Shown here piece after piece: positions 1 through 12,260 of a stretch of DNA of 64,000 bases. The DNA is from Chlorops oryzae. Lineage: Eukaryota > Arthropoda > Insecta > Diptera > Chloropidae. The stretch covers positions 97,397,848 to 97,461,847 of the forward strand of contig CM035807.1 in the NCBI GenBank assembly GCA_020466095.1, written 5' to 3'. Under the pieces are notes generated by a model. The model saw nothing but the letters and a program-made list of their open reading frames with translations, was not told the origin of the DNA and did not search any database. A program made the translations under genes and the position numbers. Each line of letters starts with the position of its first letter. Positions within the stretch are counted from its first letter, which is position 1.

Positions 1-3000
1 AACGTGAAAACGCCTTCTGTTGAGACCCTCCCGTCCACCAGGCGAAGTGAGGGTGTCGAAGAATTGATGGAATCGCTGATTGCTTTGTGCTTTTGTCGGC
101 GACAGATTAGCCTAGTTCTTGTGTTTCAAAGCCCGATTGAATATCATCCATAAGTACTTGACAGAACGTTCGCCTTAACGTGCTTCGTTGTTGAAGCGGC
201 ATTGGCGCCTTTGTGGAATTTTTTTTATTATTTTTTTTTTTGTGCCGAATTAAAGTTTCAAGTTGACATATCAAAGACTAAAGGGACGGCGAAAGAAAAG
301 TTTCTATGGCGAAAGAATGAAAAGAAATGAGCGCGGTACCGTCTACACAGTTCTTTTAGAAAGGGCGGTTTCACTGAAGCCAATTTAAACGATGGACGCA
401 TTGAGAGCATATATGTATGTGCTCTAACCTTTTTGTAAATATCCTAAAAAGTTTCCAATTTTTAATTTTTGTTTGGGCTTCAGGTCCACTTTTATTGTTA
501 AAAATTTTAGTTGTTGGCAATCGAAAAAATTTATTTCCTTTTGATGATGATAAAAAAATTTTTTGACAGAGGTATTTTTTGAAAAGAATCAGAAAATATG
601 GCAAATACGGTAATACACTGAAAAAAATTATTCAATTTTTAATTTCTTTTTTGTGAAAAAAAATTTCTGAGTGTATAATTTCAAAAATTTTTTGATTTCT
701 ATGTTTTATTAAATATTAGTGGCCATTTGTTTCATCTTTCTATCTCAATTACCTCTTTAGATTTAAAATTTTGAAAAAGGGCTTTACTAAAAAGGAGCTT
801 TCACCCTACAGTGTTTTTAGGTAAAAAATTTAGAACCCCTCTTAGGAGACCGATTACCTTCCTAACTCGGCAAGACCCATTCCATACAAAAAAAAAAAAA
901 ATCACACCCCAAAAAGAACACACACCTCGCTTGCTATTTCCACAGCCTCGTCATTCTTATGATCGATTTTTCAAGATTCCAGCGCATTCCAGAAGCCCGA
1001 ACGATATCTTCGACCTTAATACCGCCATGATAATCATATACATGTAAGTATACGAGTTGTAGAAGGAAAGAAAAAAGATAGAAGCATCATCGCAGGCATC
1101 ATGCCATGCTAAATTTTATACACACCCGACACATCCATTCATCAGTGGCAAATATGTTGCAGGTATGAATCCATCATACAAAGCAGCGTTATTGCGCGAA
1201 TGAAAGATCGTTTGTCGCTGATCGTCAGCTTAAGATCGCTAAAAATGACGAGCCATATGCTATGTTATATATACGTGTATATGTATGAATGTGTGCGTGT
1301 GAGGACGAAAGCACACACAGTGTGTGGAGGTATAGGAAAAAAAAGGGAGTTTATGCTAGAGCTGCTCCTGTTTTAAACTTGAAGAGATCTCGATAAGTGG
1401 GATCCTGAAATGAGTTCGACTTCACATTCTCACACTGCCTCCACCAACAAGGTCTCACTGTTTCGCCTTTCTAAGTAGATATTCTCGATATACATACAGA
1501 CATACATACATACATATATATCAGGCGGACATCCAGCTGCGCCATGTTGTAAAGCGTGCTTCGTTGATTTTTATCAAACTTTTCGCAAAAACGTAATTTG
1601 TTGGGCAAAGTTGAAAGTCGTCTATCAACTAGCGACAGTGATTGGAGGTTGATTGGGGAACCGTAGGACTATGGGCTCTAGCCTTACCGCATTCCCATTG
1701 AGATCAATGTTGGTAATCAATCTGCGGTAGCTGGTTTGCTGAGTTCACTGCTTTTTTGCTTTTTTCTGCAGCAGGCATTTTTTTTTGCCATTTGGTCAAT
1801 TTAAATGGGTGGTCTACCCGTTTTATAAGCTCTGAAGCTTTCATTGATATGTCGTCGGTGGTGGTGGTGGTGGTGGTGCTGGTGGTTAGAGTAGGGGAGC
1901 GAGCTATCGTGTTTATTCTGTTGTCGTTATAACTTCGTTTCGTGGCGGTTGCCATAATTTTCAATTGATTTAAATTTGGCTGCGTTGACCGCAAATGAGC
2001 CATCATGCTTTAATTCGATTGTCCGCCTTAAATAGATGGAGGCAATTAATTTATTCGAATTTTATTTTAAAAAAAAATCCAGTTATTTATATTCTCTTAT
2101 TATTAAGGCATTTAAAAAAAATAGTAGGAAATTATAATAAAAAAAAATGTGGATCAGCTCTAGAGAAAGAAGAATCCCCAGCTTCAGTGCTATGAACCAT
2201 CTTGAACGATTTAAAATCGATTAACTCGTCTTTCTCATTCAATCTCGTCGAAAATAAAAAAAAAACATAAAAAGATATTTCTATAATGAAAAAATAACAA
2301 AATAAGAAAAAAAATGTACCACATGCGACGATCGACGAGCGACAGGTTGAAATTCTCAGCGATAACACGTGAGGAGCAAATCAAGAACGTATGATCTTTT
2401 ATGAGACCTTCATTAAAAGCCACAAACGCCAAAAAGCGGTGTATACCTATATGAATTCCCTTCGATCCGCCTATGGAACCTTGCGTTCGTTCACATCGTG
2501 GCCTATTCGCAAACGTTCAAAATTAGTGACGCTGACGGTGACGGCGACTGCGGCTACGGCGGCAGCATAAAACAAAAGAAAATTTCCGCCTTTTTCGATT
2601 GCCGACAGAACATTCAGCACAGTAAAACGCCCCCAAAAAAACAAAAAACAAAAAAAGTAGAAATGAAGCGCTCGAAGTTAGAATCCCGCTTGTCAAGTTT
2701 CTTCCTCGGCTAACCTGACTTATGCTCACGGATGGATAGAACTGCTGCCCGAAGCAATAACCAAAGTTGTGTTGTCTCTGTCAAAGAGATTGCGCGTCTC
2801 ACATCACATGAAAAAGAGGTGAGAAAATTTTCGATTAGCTTCCTCGGAGGCACAGACAATACGATCGACGATTGTATATACCTTTAACTACATACTAACT
2901 ATATATATATATATATACATATGTACGTACATATAGGAGGGTTAAGTTCTGCATGATTGGCAGAGTATAATACTCTCATGGATATCAGTGCTCTTGGTGG

Positions 3001-3752
3001 TATACTAAACTGACAGTAGAGACACTAATAATGGACTTGGACAGAAGTAGGATTTACTCCAACGCTATTTAAGAAGAAGCTTGCCTCAAGAAGCCAGGGG
3101 ACTATTTTAAAGAGTTCAAAAGGGTATCTTAAGGGGTCCTAAGATACCCCGATTTCCAAAGGACTTCTGTCCAAAGCAGACATAGCCCCTAATAGGCCGC
3201 ATTCTTTTTATTTTTATTCACTTTCCTATCTTGTGCTTCTTCAGCTCGAATTTCTCCAATAATGAGCGGTTCCTCTTACAGAGCTTTCACTGTAATTACA
3301 TCAATTTCGATCCACACTGATGAAGATCAACGTTTTTCAAGATGTGACGTTGATTTCTCCTTTGATACGAGGCGGTTCAGAGTCAGTTACTTGTTCGAAT
3401 GGTCAGAATGGTTAAGACTTAAAATCAAAGTGAAGTCATTTTTGTCGGTGGTGAAGTCGTCACTCCGAGCAATGTTTAGCCTGATATAACTATTAAAATG
3501 TATATGGCATAGACCAAAGGGAGTCACACGTACACATATGTATGTATGTATGTCCGTATCTATGAATGTGTTATTAGCTCATAGGCAATGTGAAGAGGCA
3601 AGCTGAGGCGAGTCGAGCAATCAATGAGGGCAATAAAAAGCGGGTAGAACTTTCAGGCCAATGGTGGAATAGAAGAAGGGAAGCGAAGGAGCAGGAGAAG
3701 GGAAATTTAAAATTTTCGACGCGTGTACACGCTTTGCACTGACGTCTAAAAA
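1..3752. other. Non-coding stretch with short repeats
   Basis: No gene is supported. Contents include a small inverted-repeat element (612-676), a CATA tract (about 1491-1520), a GGT tract near 1858-1880 that makes a Thr-run shadow ORF on the minus strand, a (TA)n tract near 2900-2917 and a short hairpin at about 3123-3150 (gggtatctta / taagataccc). The interval 2950-3200 has a mixed composition that might be repeat debris. Confidence 0.6.
612..676. mobile_element. Small inverted-repeat (MITE-like) element with TACACTGA ends
   Basis: The left end reads atacactgaaaaaaat and the right end atttctgagtgtat, inverted copies around an A/T-rich centre of about 35 bases. Similar ends (TACACTGA or TACACTCA followed by an A-run) recur at 11826-11894 and 54664-54822. 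This suggests one class of short elements common in fly genomes. The target duplication is unclear. Confidence 0.45.
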
Positions 3753-4496
3753 ATGCTGATACTGATGCTCCTGTTGCCTGCCACTGCCACTGCCTGCGTG
3801 AGCGAGCGCGTGATGCGTTCGCTTGGCGCAGCATCTACATCGGCATCGGGATCATCATCAGCATCATCAAGATCGGCATTCAACCTGAATACGGCAAATG
3901 ATAGCAGCGGCAATTGCTTTACTTCTTCTCTTCCCGACAAAAAGCCGCTCTATAATTATCTCAAACAAAAATTAACCGTCGAAAGAGTTAAGATGCGCTC
4001 CGGCCGCCGTATTGCCCTTTGCGGTGCATGTCTTTTGAGCATGCATGCAATACCTACAATAAATGTATGTAAGTATATCGACTTCTTTTTCTGCTGCTCC
4101 CTGGCAATGAGCTCACTTGATTTGCTCTGTTTTTCACGTCTTATTAGCTTACACCTCCCGGGTTTTTTTTCCCCTTTTTGTTTTTGCTTCCTTTCCATTT
4201 CTGTTCTCTCTCTCTTGCTCTCGCTCTACTCTGGAGCAAAAAAAAAAGCGAAAAAAAGAAGACCTCATAATCGTAGTCCCATTATTTTTTCTCACCTCTG
4301 TGTTATGAAATTCTTTGCGGTGTTTGCGGTGGAGTCAAGTGTTTATGCCTTGTGGATAGTTAATTTATTGCTTGCTAATATCGGCAGGAAGCGATCTCGA
4401 GATGTAAAGATGCAGCCGACACCGACACATACGGCTTGTGGCGATCTGGGTAGGAAAGTGTTAATTAATTATAATAAAATCGTTATGCCGGGATAA
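3753..4496 (+). CDS. Long open frame of 247 codons, doubtful
   Basis: The frame opens with ATG at 3753 and a signal-peptide-like start (MLILMLLLPATATACVSERV) and stays open for 741 bases, which is long for this AT-rich DNA. The middle and end look unlike a protein: a Ser-rich stretch, Cys/Phe/Leu-rich translation of T-rich DNA and a Lys run from an A-tract. I recognise no domain. It may be chance, a retained fragment of a transcribed non-coding region, or a fast-evolving gene. Confidence 0.12.
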   Translation: MLILMLLLPATATACVSERVMRSLGAASTSASGSSSASSRSAFNLNTANDSSGNCFTSSLPDKKPLYNYLKQKLTVERVKMRSGRRIALCGACLLSMHAIPTINVCKYIDFFFCCSLAMSSLDLLCFSRLISLHLPGFFSPFCFCFLSISVLSLLLSLYSGAKKKAKKRRPHNRSPIIFSHLCVMKFFAVFAVESSVYALWIVNLLLANIGRKRSRDVKMQPTPTHTACGDLGRKVLINYNKIVMPG

Positions 4497-7319
4497 GATT
4501 AGAAATAATGCTGGCGATCTGCATTTCAACGGTATTTTGATGTGGATACCTGCTCTTAGATGCTCTTTCGGTAGCGGAAATTCCGTAGAGACTAGACTCG
4601 AAAATATCTCTTTTATAAAAGCATTACCTCTTATAAGGGAGATCTATGTTATAGTTATGGAAAAAGGAGATCCCAATTGTATTTATATGAAAAAGAGCCT
4701 CGTGGTCAGATTGTATCCTTATCTATTAATGGCTACTCAAGACACCTTGCCGTCAGTTCTAATTGAATAACTGAAAGTAATTTTTTGTAATTTTTTTTCT
4801 TTCTTTTTCTTCTGAATGGTGTCAGTTGCTTGTGGTGTCATTAGCAAATTGCAAGTCATTACAAAGTCATTACAAATGAATTAACATGCCTCCGAATAAC
4901 CGTTCAAGATTGAGGCCCTTCTAACCTTAACTGCATATCAATGCTCAGATAGATAAGAATCTCCAACCTAAACCGCACTCGCCAATATGTGATGGATGGC
5001 TGAGCGCTCTCTGCTACTCTACAACTAACGTACTTCCCGTAGGCGAAAGGAAGGTCAGAACAATGACAAGGATATTTAAAAAAGGCGCCCCCCCTTCGTG
5101 CTAGAAATTTGTATTCACCTTAATTAGGATATATGAGCTTGAAAATTTTTGACAGCGTAATTTGTAAATACCGGTAATTTTTGTACGAGATTCCTATCGG
5201 CACTCGAACTGGCATTGGACAAGCTGGCCGTATTTGAATTGAAAAAAGAAAAAGAAGGAAAAACAATCGAGCCTCTCGAAATTCAATCCAATTGAATGCG
5301 TTCTGATTTTCCTTTAATTAAATTTATAGCGCCATCAAACCTAATTCCCTCATTGCCCTAAGAGTGTTCCGAAAGTGCCACCAAGCTCTGCGCTTCAATT
5401 AGACACGAGCACAAGTTCAAATCCCAGTTGAAGCCCATGTAGATTTGAGTGGCAAATTGAAAAGTAAAACCTGCAATAAAAAGTATTAAAAATTACGCGT
5501 CACCATTATACGCCTTTCTAATTTTCTGATTTTCCTCTTCCTATTTCCGTTTTACGTTGGCCGTTTTCCGCTTTCTGTTCCGCTTCGCTCTTCGAGCTAT
5601 AAAGATAGTTGAAACAATGCCGGCAGAGCAGCTTCGACGTATATGACAGTGGTGATGCTGCTGCCGCTGCCGCTTCTGTGCAGTGCCACGTGACCTGGTC
5701 ATTATGTTGCATGACAAACTGACAGGCGCGCGAAGTGTTCCAGCGGGCTGGGTGTAGGTGTGGTATGGTCTGGTGTGGTGTGGTGTCATTGAATTCCGAA
5801 TTTAGTGCACATCATGCTATGGATACCTTTGCTGTACTTTTGACACGTGCTAACGCACGCATGCCAACGATTAAAGCCGATCATACGCAATTTGTTAAGA
5901 GGATTTTCCCCGCATAGACGCGAAGACCTGAAATGGAATAATACTCGTAGCGAAAAAGTTCTCATTTTTCAAGGTCTAACGGAGACGTCAGAAGGATGAT
6001 ATCTTGAATAAAATTTATAGAGAAAAAAATCGTCTAAAAAGACAATTCACCTGCCGTTTTTTTCTTTTCTTTTTTGCTTAAACTGGACTCAATACTCCAA
6101 ACTCCAGTGTGCTTAGAATGTTCGCTTGTTGTATGGTCGCTGCCGCATGCTGCTTTCTCGGAAACTCGTGCCTTTTGCGCTACATGTGTCCTATGTACTT
6201 TCGTGCTTCCTTCTCATATGTTGCTCTCCAGAAGACGTCGAATAATCTTCGAATCAATTAATATTTGTTTTAGTGAAAATATCATTGATAAATGACAGGT
6301 CGGAGTATAAACAAATGAATACGAAAATGACACTTGCACCTGTTTTTCCCCCCTCTCCTTTCAACTGAGATATTCCTCATTAATCCAGTTCAGCGCTTTG
6401 AAAAATCTTCCCTTATATAAGCAAAAATGTACAGCTCGAATCTAAATATTCCCGGAAAATTTTCCTTGCGGATTCAAAAAAAATCTGTCTTTCAAAACAC
6501 ACCGCGAAGGTTCAGGTCAAAGGCGTTATAGAGGCTATGCTTTTTTTTGTTCAAAATTAAAGTAGATTTCGACTTGTGGGTCAATATTCAATTTGATTCG
6601 GTTTTAAAGGGAGTCACGGCCCCATTAGTCACGTCGAATACGCCCAGTCATAAGTTCCTTGCAATTTTGTGCCAAATGTTTCTTAATAAATCAAAATGGG
6701 TTAATGAAGTTGTGCATTGCCTTCGATAGATCTTTTTTATAAAATTACCCAGAATTTATTCTTTTTATTTAATTTATTCGATGTTATCTCAAGTATACGG
6801 TGTCGTGTGACCACACTATTAATGCTCCGAAAATAAAAAAATAAAAAATTTGGCATACATTATTTTATTGGCTTTTGTTCCTGGACCTTGTTTTCGGACC
6901 TAAGTGGACTCATACCTACCAATAAATGTCCGCTGTATTTTTCTCTTAATTTTGTTCAACGATCTTAATCGATAGTCAATTCCAAGGTCAAGTCACCTTA
7001 AGATACTTTAATCCAGTAGCGTAGTGCGGGAGTCAAATAAAATTTAACTTTTTATAAAGCTCTTTTTATTTAGGGTGCTGGCGGTGTTTCCTCCATTGTA
7101 ACCTCATTGTGACTCAGGCGCTGAAATGTCTCGTTACGTCACTGCTCTATATCATCAATGTTTTGGGAAAATTTAGTAGGATAATTAGCTAAAAAAAATA
7201 ATTTCATTCACATGACGGCGGATACTCGGACACTTGGTACTTTGTTCTCTGAAGATTTTCTATATATAACTTCTAAAGCTCCGTAAAAATAATGATCGAC
7301 TTCTGATCATACAAATTTA

Positions 7320-7321
<2 letters not shown>
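4497..7321. other. Non-coding stretch, nothing recognised
   Basis: Only short shadow ORFs occur, several with non-ATG starts. A GT/GGT-rich tract lies near 5755-5785. No RNA gene, inverted repeat or transposon protein is apparent. Confidence 0.6.
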
Positions 7322-7357
<36 letters not shown>

Positions 7358-7370
7358 TCTCTCTTTCTCT

Positions 7371-7427
<57 letters not shown>

Positions 7428-7430
7428 CTC
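7322..7430. repeat. (TC)n microsatellite
   Basis: About 109 bases consist of nearly uninterrupted TC dinucleotides with a few extra T bases. A shorter related tract lies at about 7615-7632. A (TC)n run on this strand is (GA)n on the other, the type of tract bound by GAGA-factor-like proteins in flies; any regulatory role here is inference. Confidence 0.95.
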
Positions 7431-8699
7431 ATAAGTCCGTGATAAGACTCGCATTCATGTATTCCTTATCGACTTAAATCCTCTTCCATTGTCTTCAATA
7501 GCTTTCTGTTTCCTTCCTCATTAAATTTTAATAAGCTCGGGATCACATTTCAACACACAACGCGATCAATACCGAAATTCGTTGGTGGCCCCATCATCTG
7601 TTTAAAATGTGTTCTCTGTCTCTCTCTCTCTCGCTGTACTTCAAATGTTGCCATTGAACTCGAGCCTTAAATCGCATGCTATTGATAAATGAACTGCGAC
7701 AATGAGACGATCAAGCATCATAGATTCCAGACGCTAATGAGATTGTTGAAATTTATGACATTTGCTGTATTCTTGGGAGCCTTTCAGAAATCATCTTCAC
7801 TGCAGCAACGACGTTCTTATCACTTTTCAAAACACACACACCAACTCAATATCTCGTGAATGCTTTATCATGCGAACATATGTTAACGGCAGTAGTTTGA
7901 TAAAAAAAAAAAAATAAATAAATAAAAAAGACAAACACACTGTCAAACTTAGTGACAATTAATAAATTACTATCGCTGCTTCTTAAATGGCGCCAAACCC
8001 CCCTCAAAAAAAAAAAGAGAAATTTCTCGCATGCAACTCTCTGCCCTTAATCATTAATTTGAAAACGAGCTGCAGCGAAAGAATCGCCTGACACTTTGTG
8101 TGGCCTTTGAAAAGTTTTCCTTGTTTGGTTATAATTTTTTTCTTCAATTTTCGTGCTCCCTTTTTTGGAAGAGCGCAATAAAGTTCTATACAGCCAAATC
8201 GTTTGTCCTGCAGTGTGTAACGTCAGTAGCAGTTTTGGTGTCATAATTAGCTGAATTCATTCTCGGTTTGGATTTTTATTTTGTTGGTGGCCTTGCTTCG
8301 AAACGCCCCGGATGTGTTAATGATATGCATGAAGTTCCTGTGAATCCAGCCAAAAATAAGTGAGGAAACAATTTTTTTCTTTTCTATATGTTTTTGTTGG
8401 ACGCTTGGAGCGTATATCTACGAAATACAAATTGTTCACACTTAAACATTTCATCCCTTAAGGGCTTGGAGCACATACACATCGAATACGAGGCGGTATA
8501 CCTGCATGAATTTCTTTTTGGGTAAAAAATAATAATGTCTTATTGAAGAGAAAACGTATTTACGCATAAATAAAACATCAGGAAATGTTATGACATAACA
8601 CGCTTCCGATTTCGGAGGGGGGATGAAAGAAAAAAAAAGAGAATTTCTATTCTATCGAAGGCCGCCCAAACTCTATTCGAAGACCACCCAATAATCAAT

Positions 8700-9005
8700 A
8701 GGTAGTCCTATTAATTAATTTAAAATTTTTTAATTAAAATTTTTAATTTTCAATACATATTAAATTTTAAATTTTAAACTTTTAGATCATTTTTTATTTT
8801 TATTTTTTAAATTTAATTTTTTATTTTAATTTTTAATATTAGTTTTAAAATTTTAATTTGTATTTTTAATTTTAAAATTTTGAATTTTGACTTATTATTT
8901 TTTTTATTTTTTATTTTATATTTAAATATAAATTGTTTAATTTAAAATTTTTAATATAAAATTTAAAATTTTAAATTTTTAATTTAATTTAAATTTTAAT
9001 TTTAA
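8700..9005. repeat. Very AT-rich low-complexity tract
   Basis: About 300 bases are almost wholly A and T, made of permuted units such as aaatttt, taattt and attttaaa. It contains many overlapping short palindromes (aaaatttt, taaaattta) and almost no G or C. It is open for neither strand. It may have arisen by slippage or may act as an AT-rich spacer. Confidence 0.85.
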
Positions 9006-9420
9006 TGTCGACGTATACTTTTTTGTTTTCTCATTCGAATTGATCTTTTTTTCCAACGTACCCATATCAAACATTCTCTCTCTGAATTCTGCATTGGCAC
9101 AAAAACAAAAAAAGAAAAAAACCGAAGAAATTCGCGCGAAATTAGAAAGTCTTCTAAAAAAACCAATGATCCACCACCGAGAGCACACAATGGAAGCGAA
9201 ATCGCGCCACCCAAGTGGTTGCAAGCGAAGTGGCAATTCGTGAAATTCCTCGCCGTGTGAATCAGCGAAAATGTCACTTCGATGTCACACAGTCACACCG
9301 AGGCAGACGAACATTTAACATGTGCATACTTGATTAGCTTGAGTGGCCTCAGCTATGCAGCTGCAAGATTTCGATGACGCCAGTTTCATTGCCCGTCTCA
9401 TTTTTGGCTCATTTTATTGA

Positions 9421-9446
9421 TGCTGATGCTGCTGCTGCTGCTGCAG
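9421..9446. repeat. (CTG)n microsatellite
   Basis: Seven or so TGC/CTG units lie in a non-coding stretch shortly upstream of the 88-residue small ORF. Confidence 0.85.
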
Positions 9447-9664
9447 TGAAATGTTGACTCAACAACAATTGTGTTGATTGACGAGCAGAATTTCAAAGCT
9501 CGTGAATACTAAGTATAGAAATCGATTTGCTTTCTCTCTCAAACTCGAACTCGAACTTGCCTTGCTTCGTTTTTCTTCAAAACTAAAAATTCTCCATAGA
9601 AAATTATATTTTTTCGGAAATTTGAAAAAAAAAAAAATTTTACTTTTGTGCTTAAAAATTTTAA

Positions 9665-9931
9665 ATGGAAGAATTACTATGCCAGATTGAAGTCTGTCGG
9701 AGAATAATACGAAATGAGTCGGAAGTCGAAGAGACTCTATCAACGTACTTATCCAATTTATCTGAAATTGAGAGAGATATCGATCGCGAAATAGCGGCAG
9801 AGTTATACGACTGTCAAGAAAATATGAATTTGCTTCAAAATTCGTGTAACAATTTAGCTGAAACGCTTAAAATAGTGGATTTCCTCTTAGCCCATACGAA
9901 GGAAGCTATCGATGAAATCAAAATGTTGTAA
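9665..9931 (+). CDS. Small acidic coiled-coil protein, 88 residues, unrecognised
   Basis: The frame has a true ATG at 9665 (with G at +4) and TAA at 9929-9931. The product starts MEELLCQIEVCRRIIRNESE and ends DEIKML. It is rich in Glu, Leu, Ile and Asn, lacks Pro and Gly, and lacks the homopolymer runs that mark the shadow ORFs here. Hydrophobic residues recur at heptad-like spacing (IEVCRRII, LSNLSEIERDI, LLQNSCNNLAETLKIVDFLL), suggesting two or three amphipathic helices like small subunits of coiled-coil complexes. I do not recognise the family. No splice sites are needed, and no AATAAA follows closely (the next clear one is near 10637). It could also be the last exon of a larger gene. Confidence 0.45.
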   Translation: MEELLCQIEVCRRIIRNESEVEETLSTYLSNLSEIERDIDREIAAELYDCQENMNLLQNSCNNLAETLKIVDFLLAHTKEAIDEIKML

Positions 9932-11711
9932 AAAAAAATTTACTTTTTATTTAATTTTCACCCAGAAATGAAAATCTGGAACAAGAGAAATCAAGGAAAG
10001 AAAACAAACATGGCTTCGAGTTGGATACTCAGCGGAGAGCAATTCGAAATTCATGACAATCAACGTAAACGACGGTGAACTCTATCTCTGTCCTCTTCGT
10101 CGGTTGTTTGTCGTCCATCCATCCATCCGTCCGTCTGTCCGTCCGTCCATCCCATCGACGAGCTTCAGGCTTCAACACTTGCTGCAATATGTTTAACAAC
10201 GTGCAGAAGGATCCGAGCGTAAATTTGAAGGAAGAATTTCACGACCGCTTTCAACATCAGCGTCTGTCGGCTGCAACGTCTAGACTGCCTACCGCTGCCA
10301 TATGTAATACTGGTCCCAGGAACGCCCGAAAAACCTCTCACCATGAACTGGATTCCTTGCATTTCTGATTGCAATTCATTTAATTTGTGCTCCGCAGAGT
10401 TAGGAGACTTCTTCATCATTCCCACTCCAGGCTGTGCACGCCCGCTTGAGCTTGCAAGTCACTTTTTTTTTTCTCAAAATGGCCGAAACATAAAATTTTG
10501 AGTGGAACTCTTAGCTTTTTTATTTGAGTGGTTCTGCGCGCATGCGGCATTGATTGCGGGGAAATTGAGCTTTTTATGGTTTTCCTGTTCTCTTTCATAT
10601 CATTTTCGTTTTTAGTAGGACTTGAATCTTTACGCAAATAAACGGAAGGATATTTCACTGTGCGTATAAATTGAAAAACAAAAATAATAGTAATAACTTC
10701 TTAAATGAAAATTGAAGACATTCATTTTTGATAGTTAAATCAATGGAAATAGCATATAGTTTTTTATAATTAAAATTTTATAAATATGTTGTATGTATAA
10801 TGAATGTGTAATTAAATGAATGTTTCTTTGTTGACTATATTTCTTGGATTTTCTGCTGTTCTGTGTTAAAAAGTATATTAAGCATTTGAAACATGGATTA
10901 TGGGCGCTTTGAAATATATGAATTCTGTTGCAATCTTTTATCCCAAAACAAAACAAAGGATTCAGTCTATTTTACTATCAATCTTAATATGATTACTACA
11001 CACAAAAAATTCTCTTGAATGGGCTAAATATCGGTTCAAAATGAGAGAGATCCAACCGTTCTTTCAAAAGTCCAAGCTTTTGTCACAATATACGAATGAA
11101 ACGCTATGCAACACTAGTTTACATACATTATAACTATTTTTTAATTTGCCGGGAGATATATGGGCAAATCCAGACGTTAGCGACGCTGCTCTCGCACACT
11201 TTAACTTATGTTTTCAATATAAAAGAATTGTGATAATTAGGATTTAGTTGAATTAAAATTGGGATAAGCGGCAGGATTATTCCCTAGAATCCGAAATCCC
11301 TCGAATTCCTTCGAATTTTTATTTCAGTTCCCGTTCACCGCTTTCCTTTTGAAATGTTTCGCCGAATCAACGAGATTGTCTCGATTTTAAGTATAATTCT
11401 AAAAATGTTTCAATCTATTTGATGCTTCTTCGCTGATGCTTCTTGCAATGTGCTTTAAAAAACAACCAAGGACCTCAAAGCGTCCCCAGAGCTGCAATAT
11501 ATTGTTTCCTTTTATTTTCAATTAGCGCTAAATATCAAAACAAAATTTTTAAAAAATCTTTATGGCAGTGGTTTTTTATATGAACGTGTATTTGCCTCGA
11601 AAACTTTGAAAACTCGTAAATCAAGAAGGCTTAGAAATTAATAAACAAAGTTTTTTATGAAAAATTTTTACACTTTTGCACCTTTTCGAACATTTCACGT
11701 TTAAGGTGCTC
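9932..11711. other. Non-coding stretch downstream of the small ORF
   Basis: A tetranucleotide tract of CATC/CGTC units lies at about 10117-10152. The remainder is AT-rich with shadow ORFs only. I see no gene. Confidence 0.6.
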
Positions 11712-11825
11712 TCTCCAGATCTGTCAGAAATTAAAAACTTCATATAAAAAACGATTCAGAAATGAATCAGAAATTTTCTGAAGTCTTTTCATAGCTTTCT
11801 GTTTCATTTCTGACAGAACTGGAGA
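11712..11825. mobile_element. Inverted-repeat element i of the cluster
   Basis: The left end tctccagatctgtcagaaat and the inverted right end (reading tctccagttctgtcagaaat on the other strand) match at 19 of 20 positions and enclose about 75 bases containing further 'cagaaat' copies. The element has no coding capacity. It abuts element ii directly. Confidence 0.6.
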
Positions 11826-11894
11826 TACACTCAAAAACTTTTCCCAAATATTGTCTCAACAATGTTAAGTTCTTGAGAAACTTTTTTGAGTGTA
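11826..11894. mobile_element. Inverted-repeat element ii of the cluster (TACACTCA ends)
   Basis: The ends are tacactcaaaaac at the left and its near-inverse (ending ttttttgagtgta) at the right. The centre contains a second inverted pair (ttgtctcaacaatg with cttgagaa). Its ends resemble the TACACTGA class at 612-676 and 54664-54822. Confidence 0.55.
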
Positions 11895-11896
11895 GC

Positions 11897-12038
11897 CCCT
11901 AACATGCTTTCCAGACGTACAACGAAATCTCGAGATTTCAGAAAATTTTCGAACAAATTTGACATTTGAAATCCAGGCGATTTCAATTTTGTTCTGAAAT
12001 CCCGAGATTTCGTTTTACGTCTGGAAAGCATATTAGGG
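11897..12038. repeat. Long hairpin iii: 46-bp arms, 50-nt loop
   Basis: The arms at 11897-11942 and 11993-12038 are inverted copies matching at 43 of 46 positions. They begin ccctaacatgctttccagac and end ...gcatattaggg. The loop at 11943-11992 contains aaatttgacatttgaaat and atttcaattttgt. It is probably a MITE or a source of a double-stranded RNA hairpin. It is homologous to hairpin iv. Confidence 0.8.
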
Positions 12039-12260
12039 AAGACCCATTTTTGTAAAAAAAAAAATGTATTTTCATTAAAAGCGGGCATTGCAGATTTTTC
12101 CAGCGCGTTTTGGCAATTCATCATCCGATTTCATGAAATTTTACTTCAAATAAATAAAAAAAGTATCCCATTTTAGACCTTTTCTTATATAACTTTTAGA
12201 TCGGTCAAGAATATAAGACTCTGTAGACTATTTGCCGTTAAGAAAAAAAATTTATTTATA

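Noticed and set aside
1704..2006. Minus-strand frame of 100 codons with ATG and Thr run
   Set aside because: The Thr run comes from a GGT microsatellite and the rest is unlike any family; chance is more likely.
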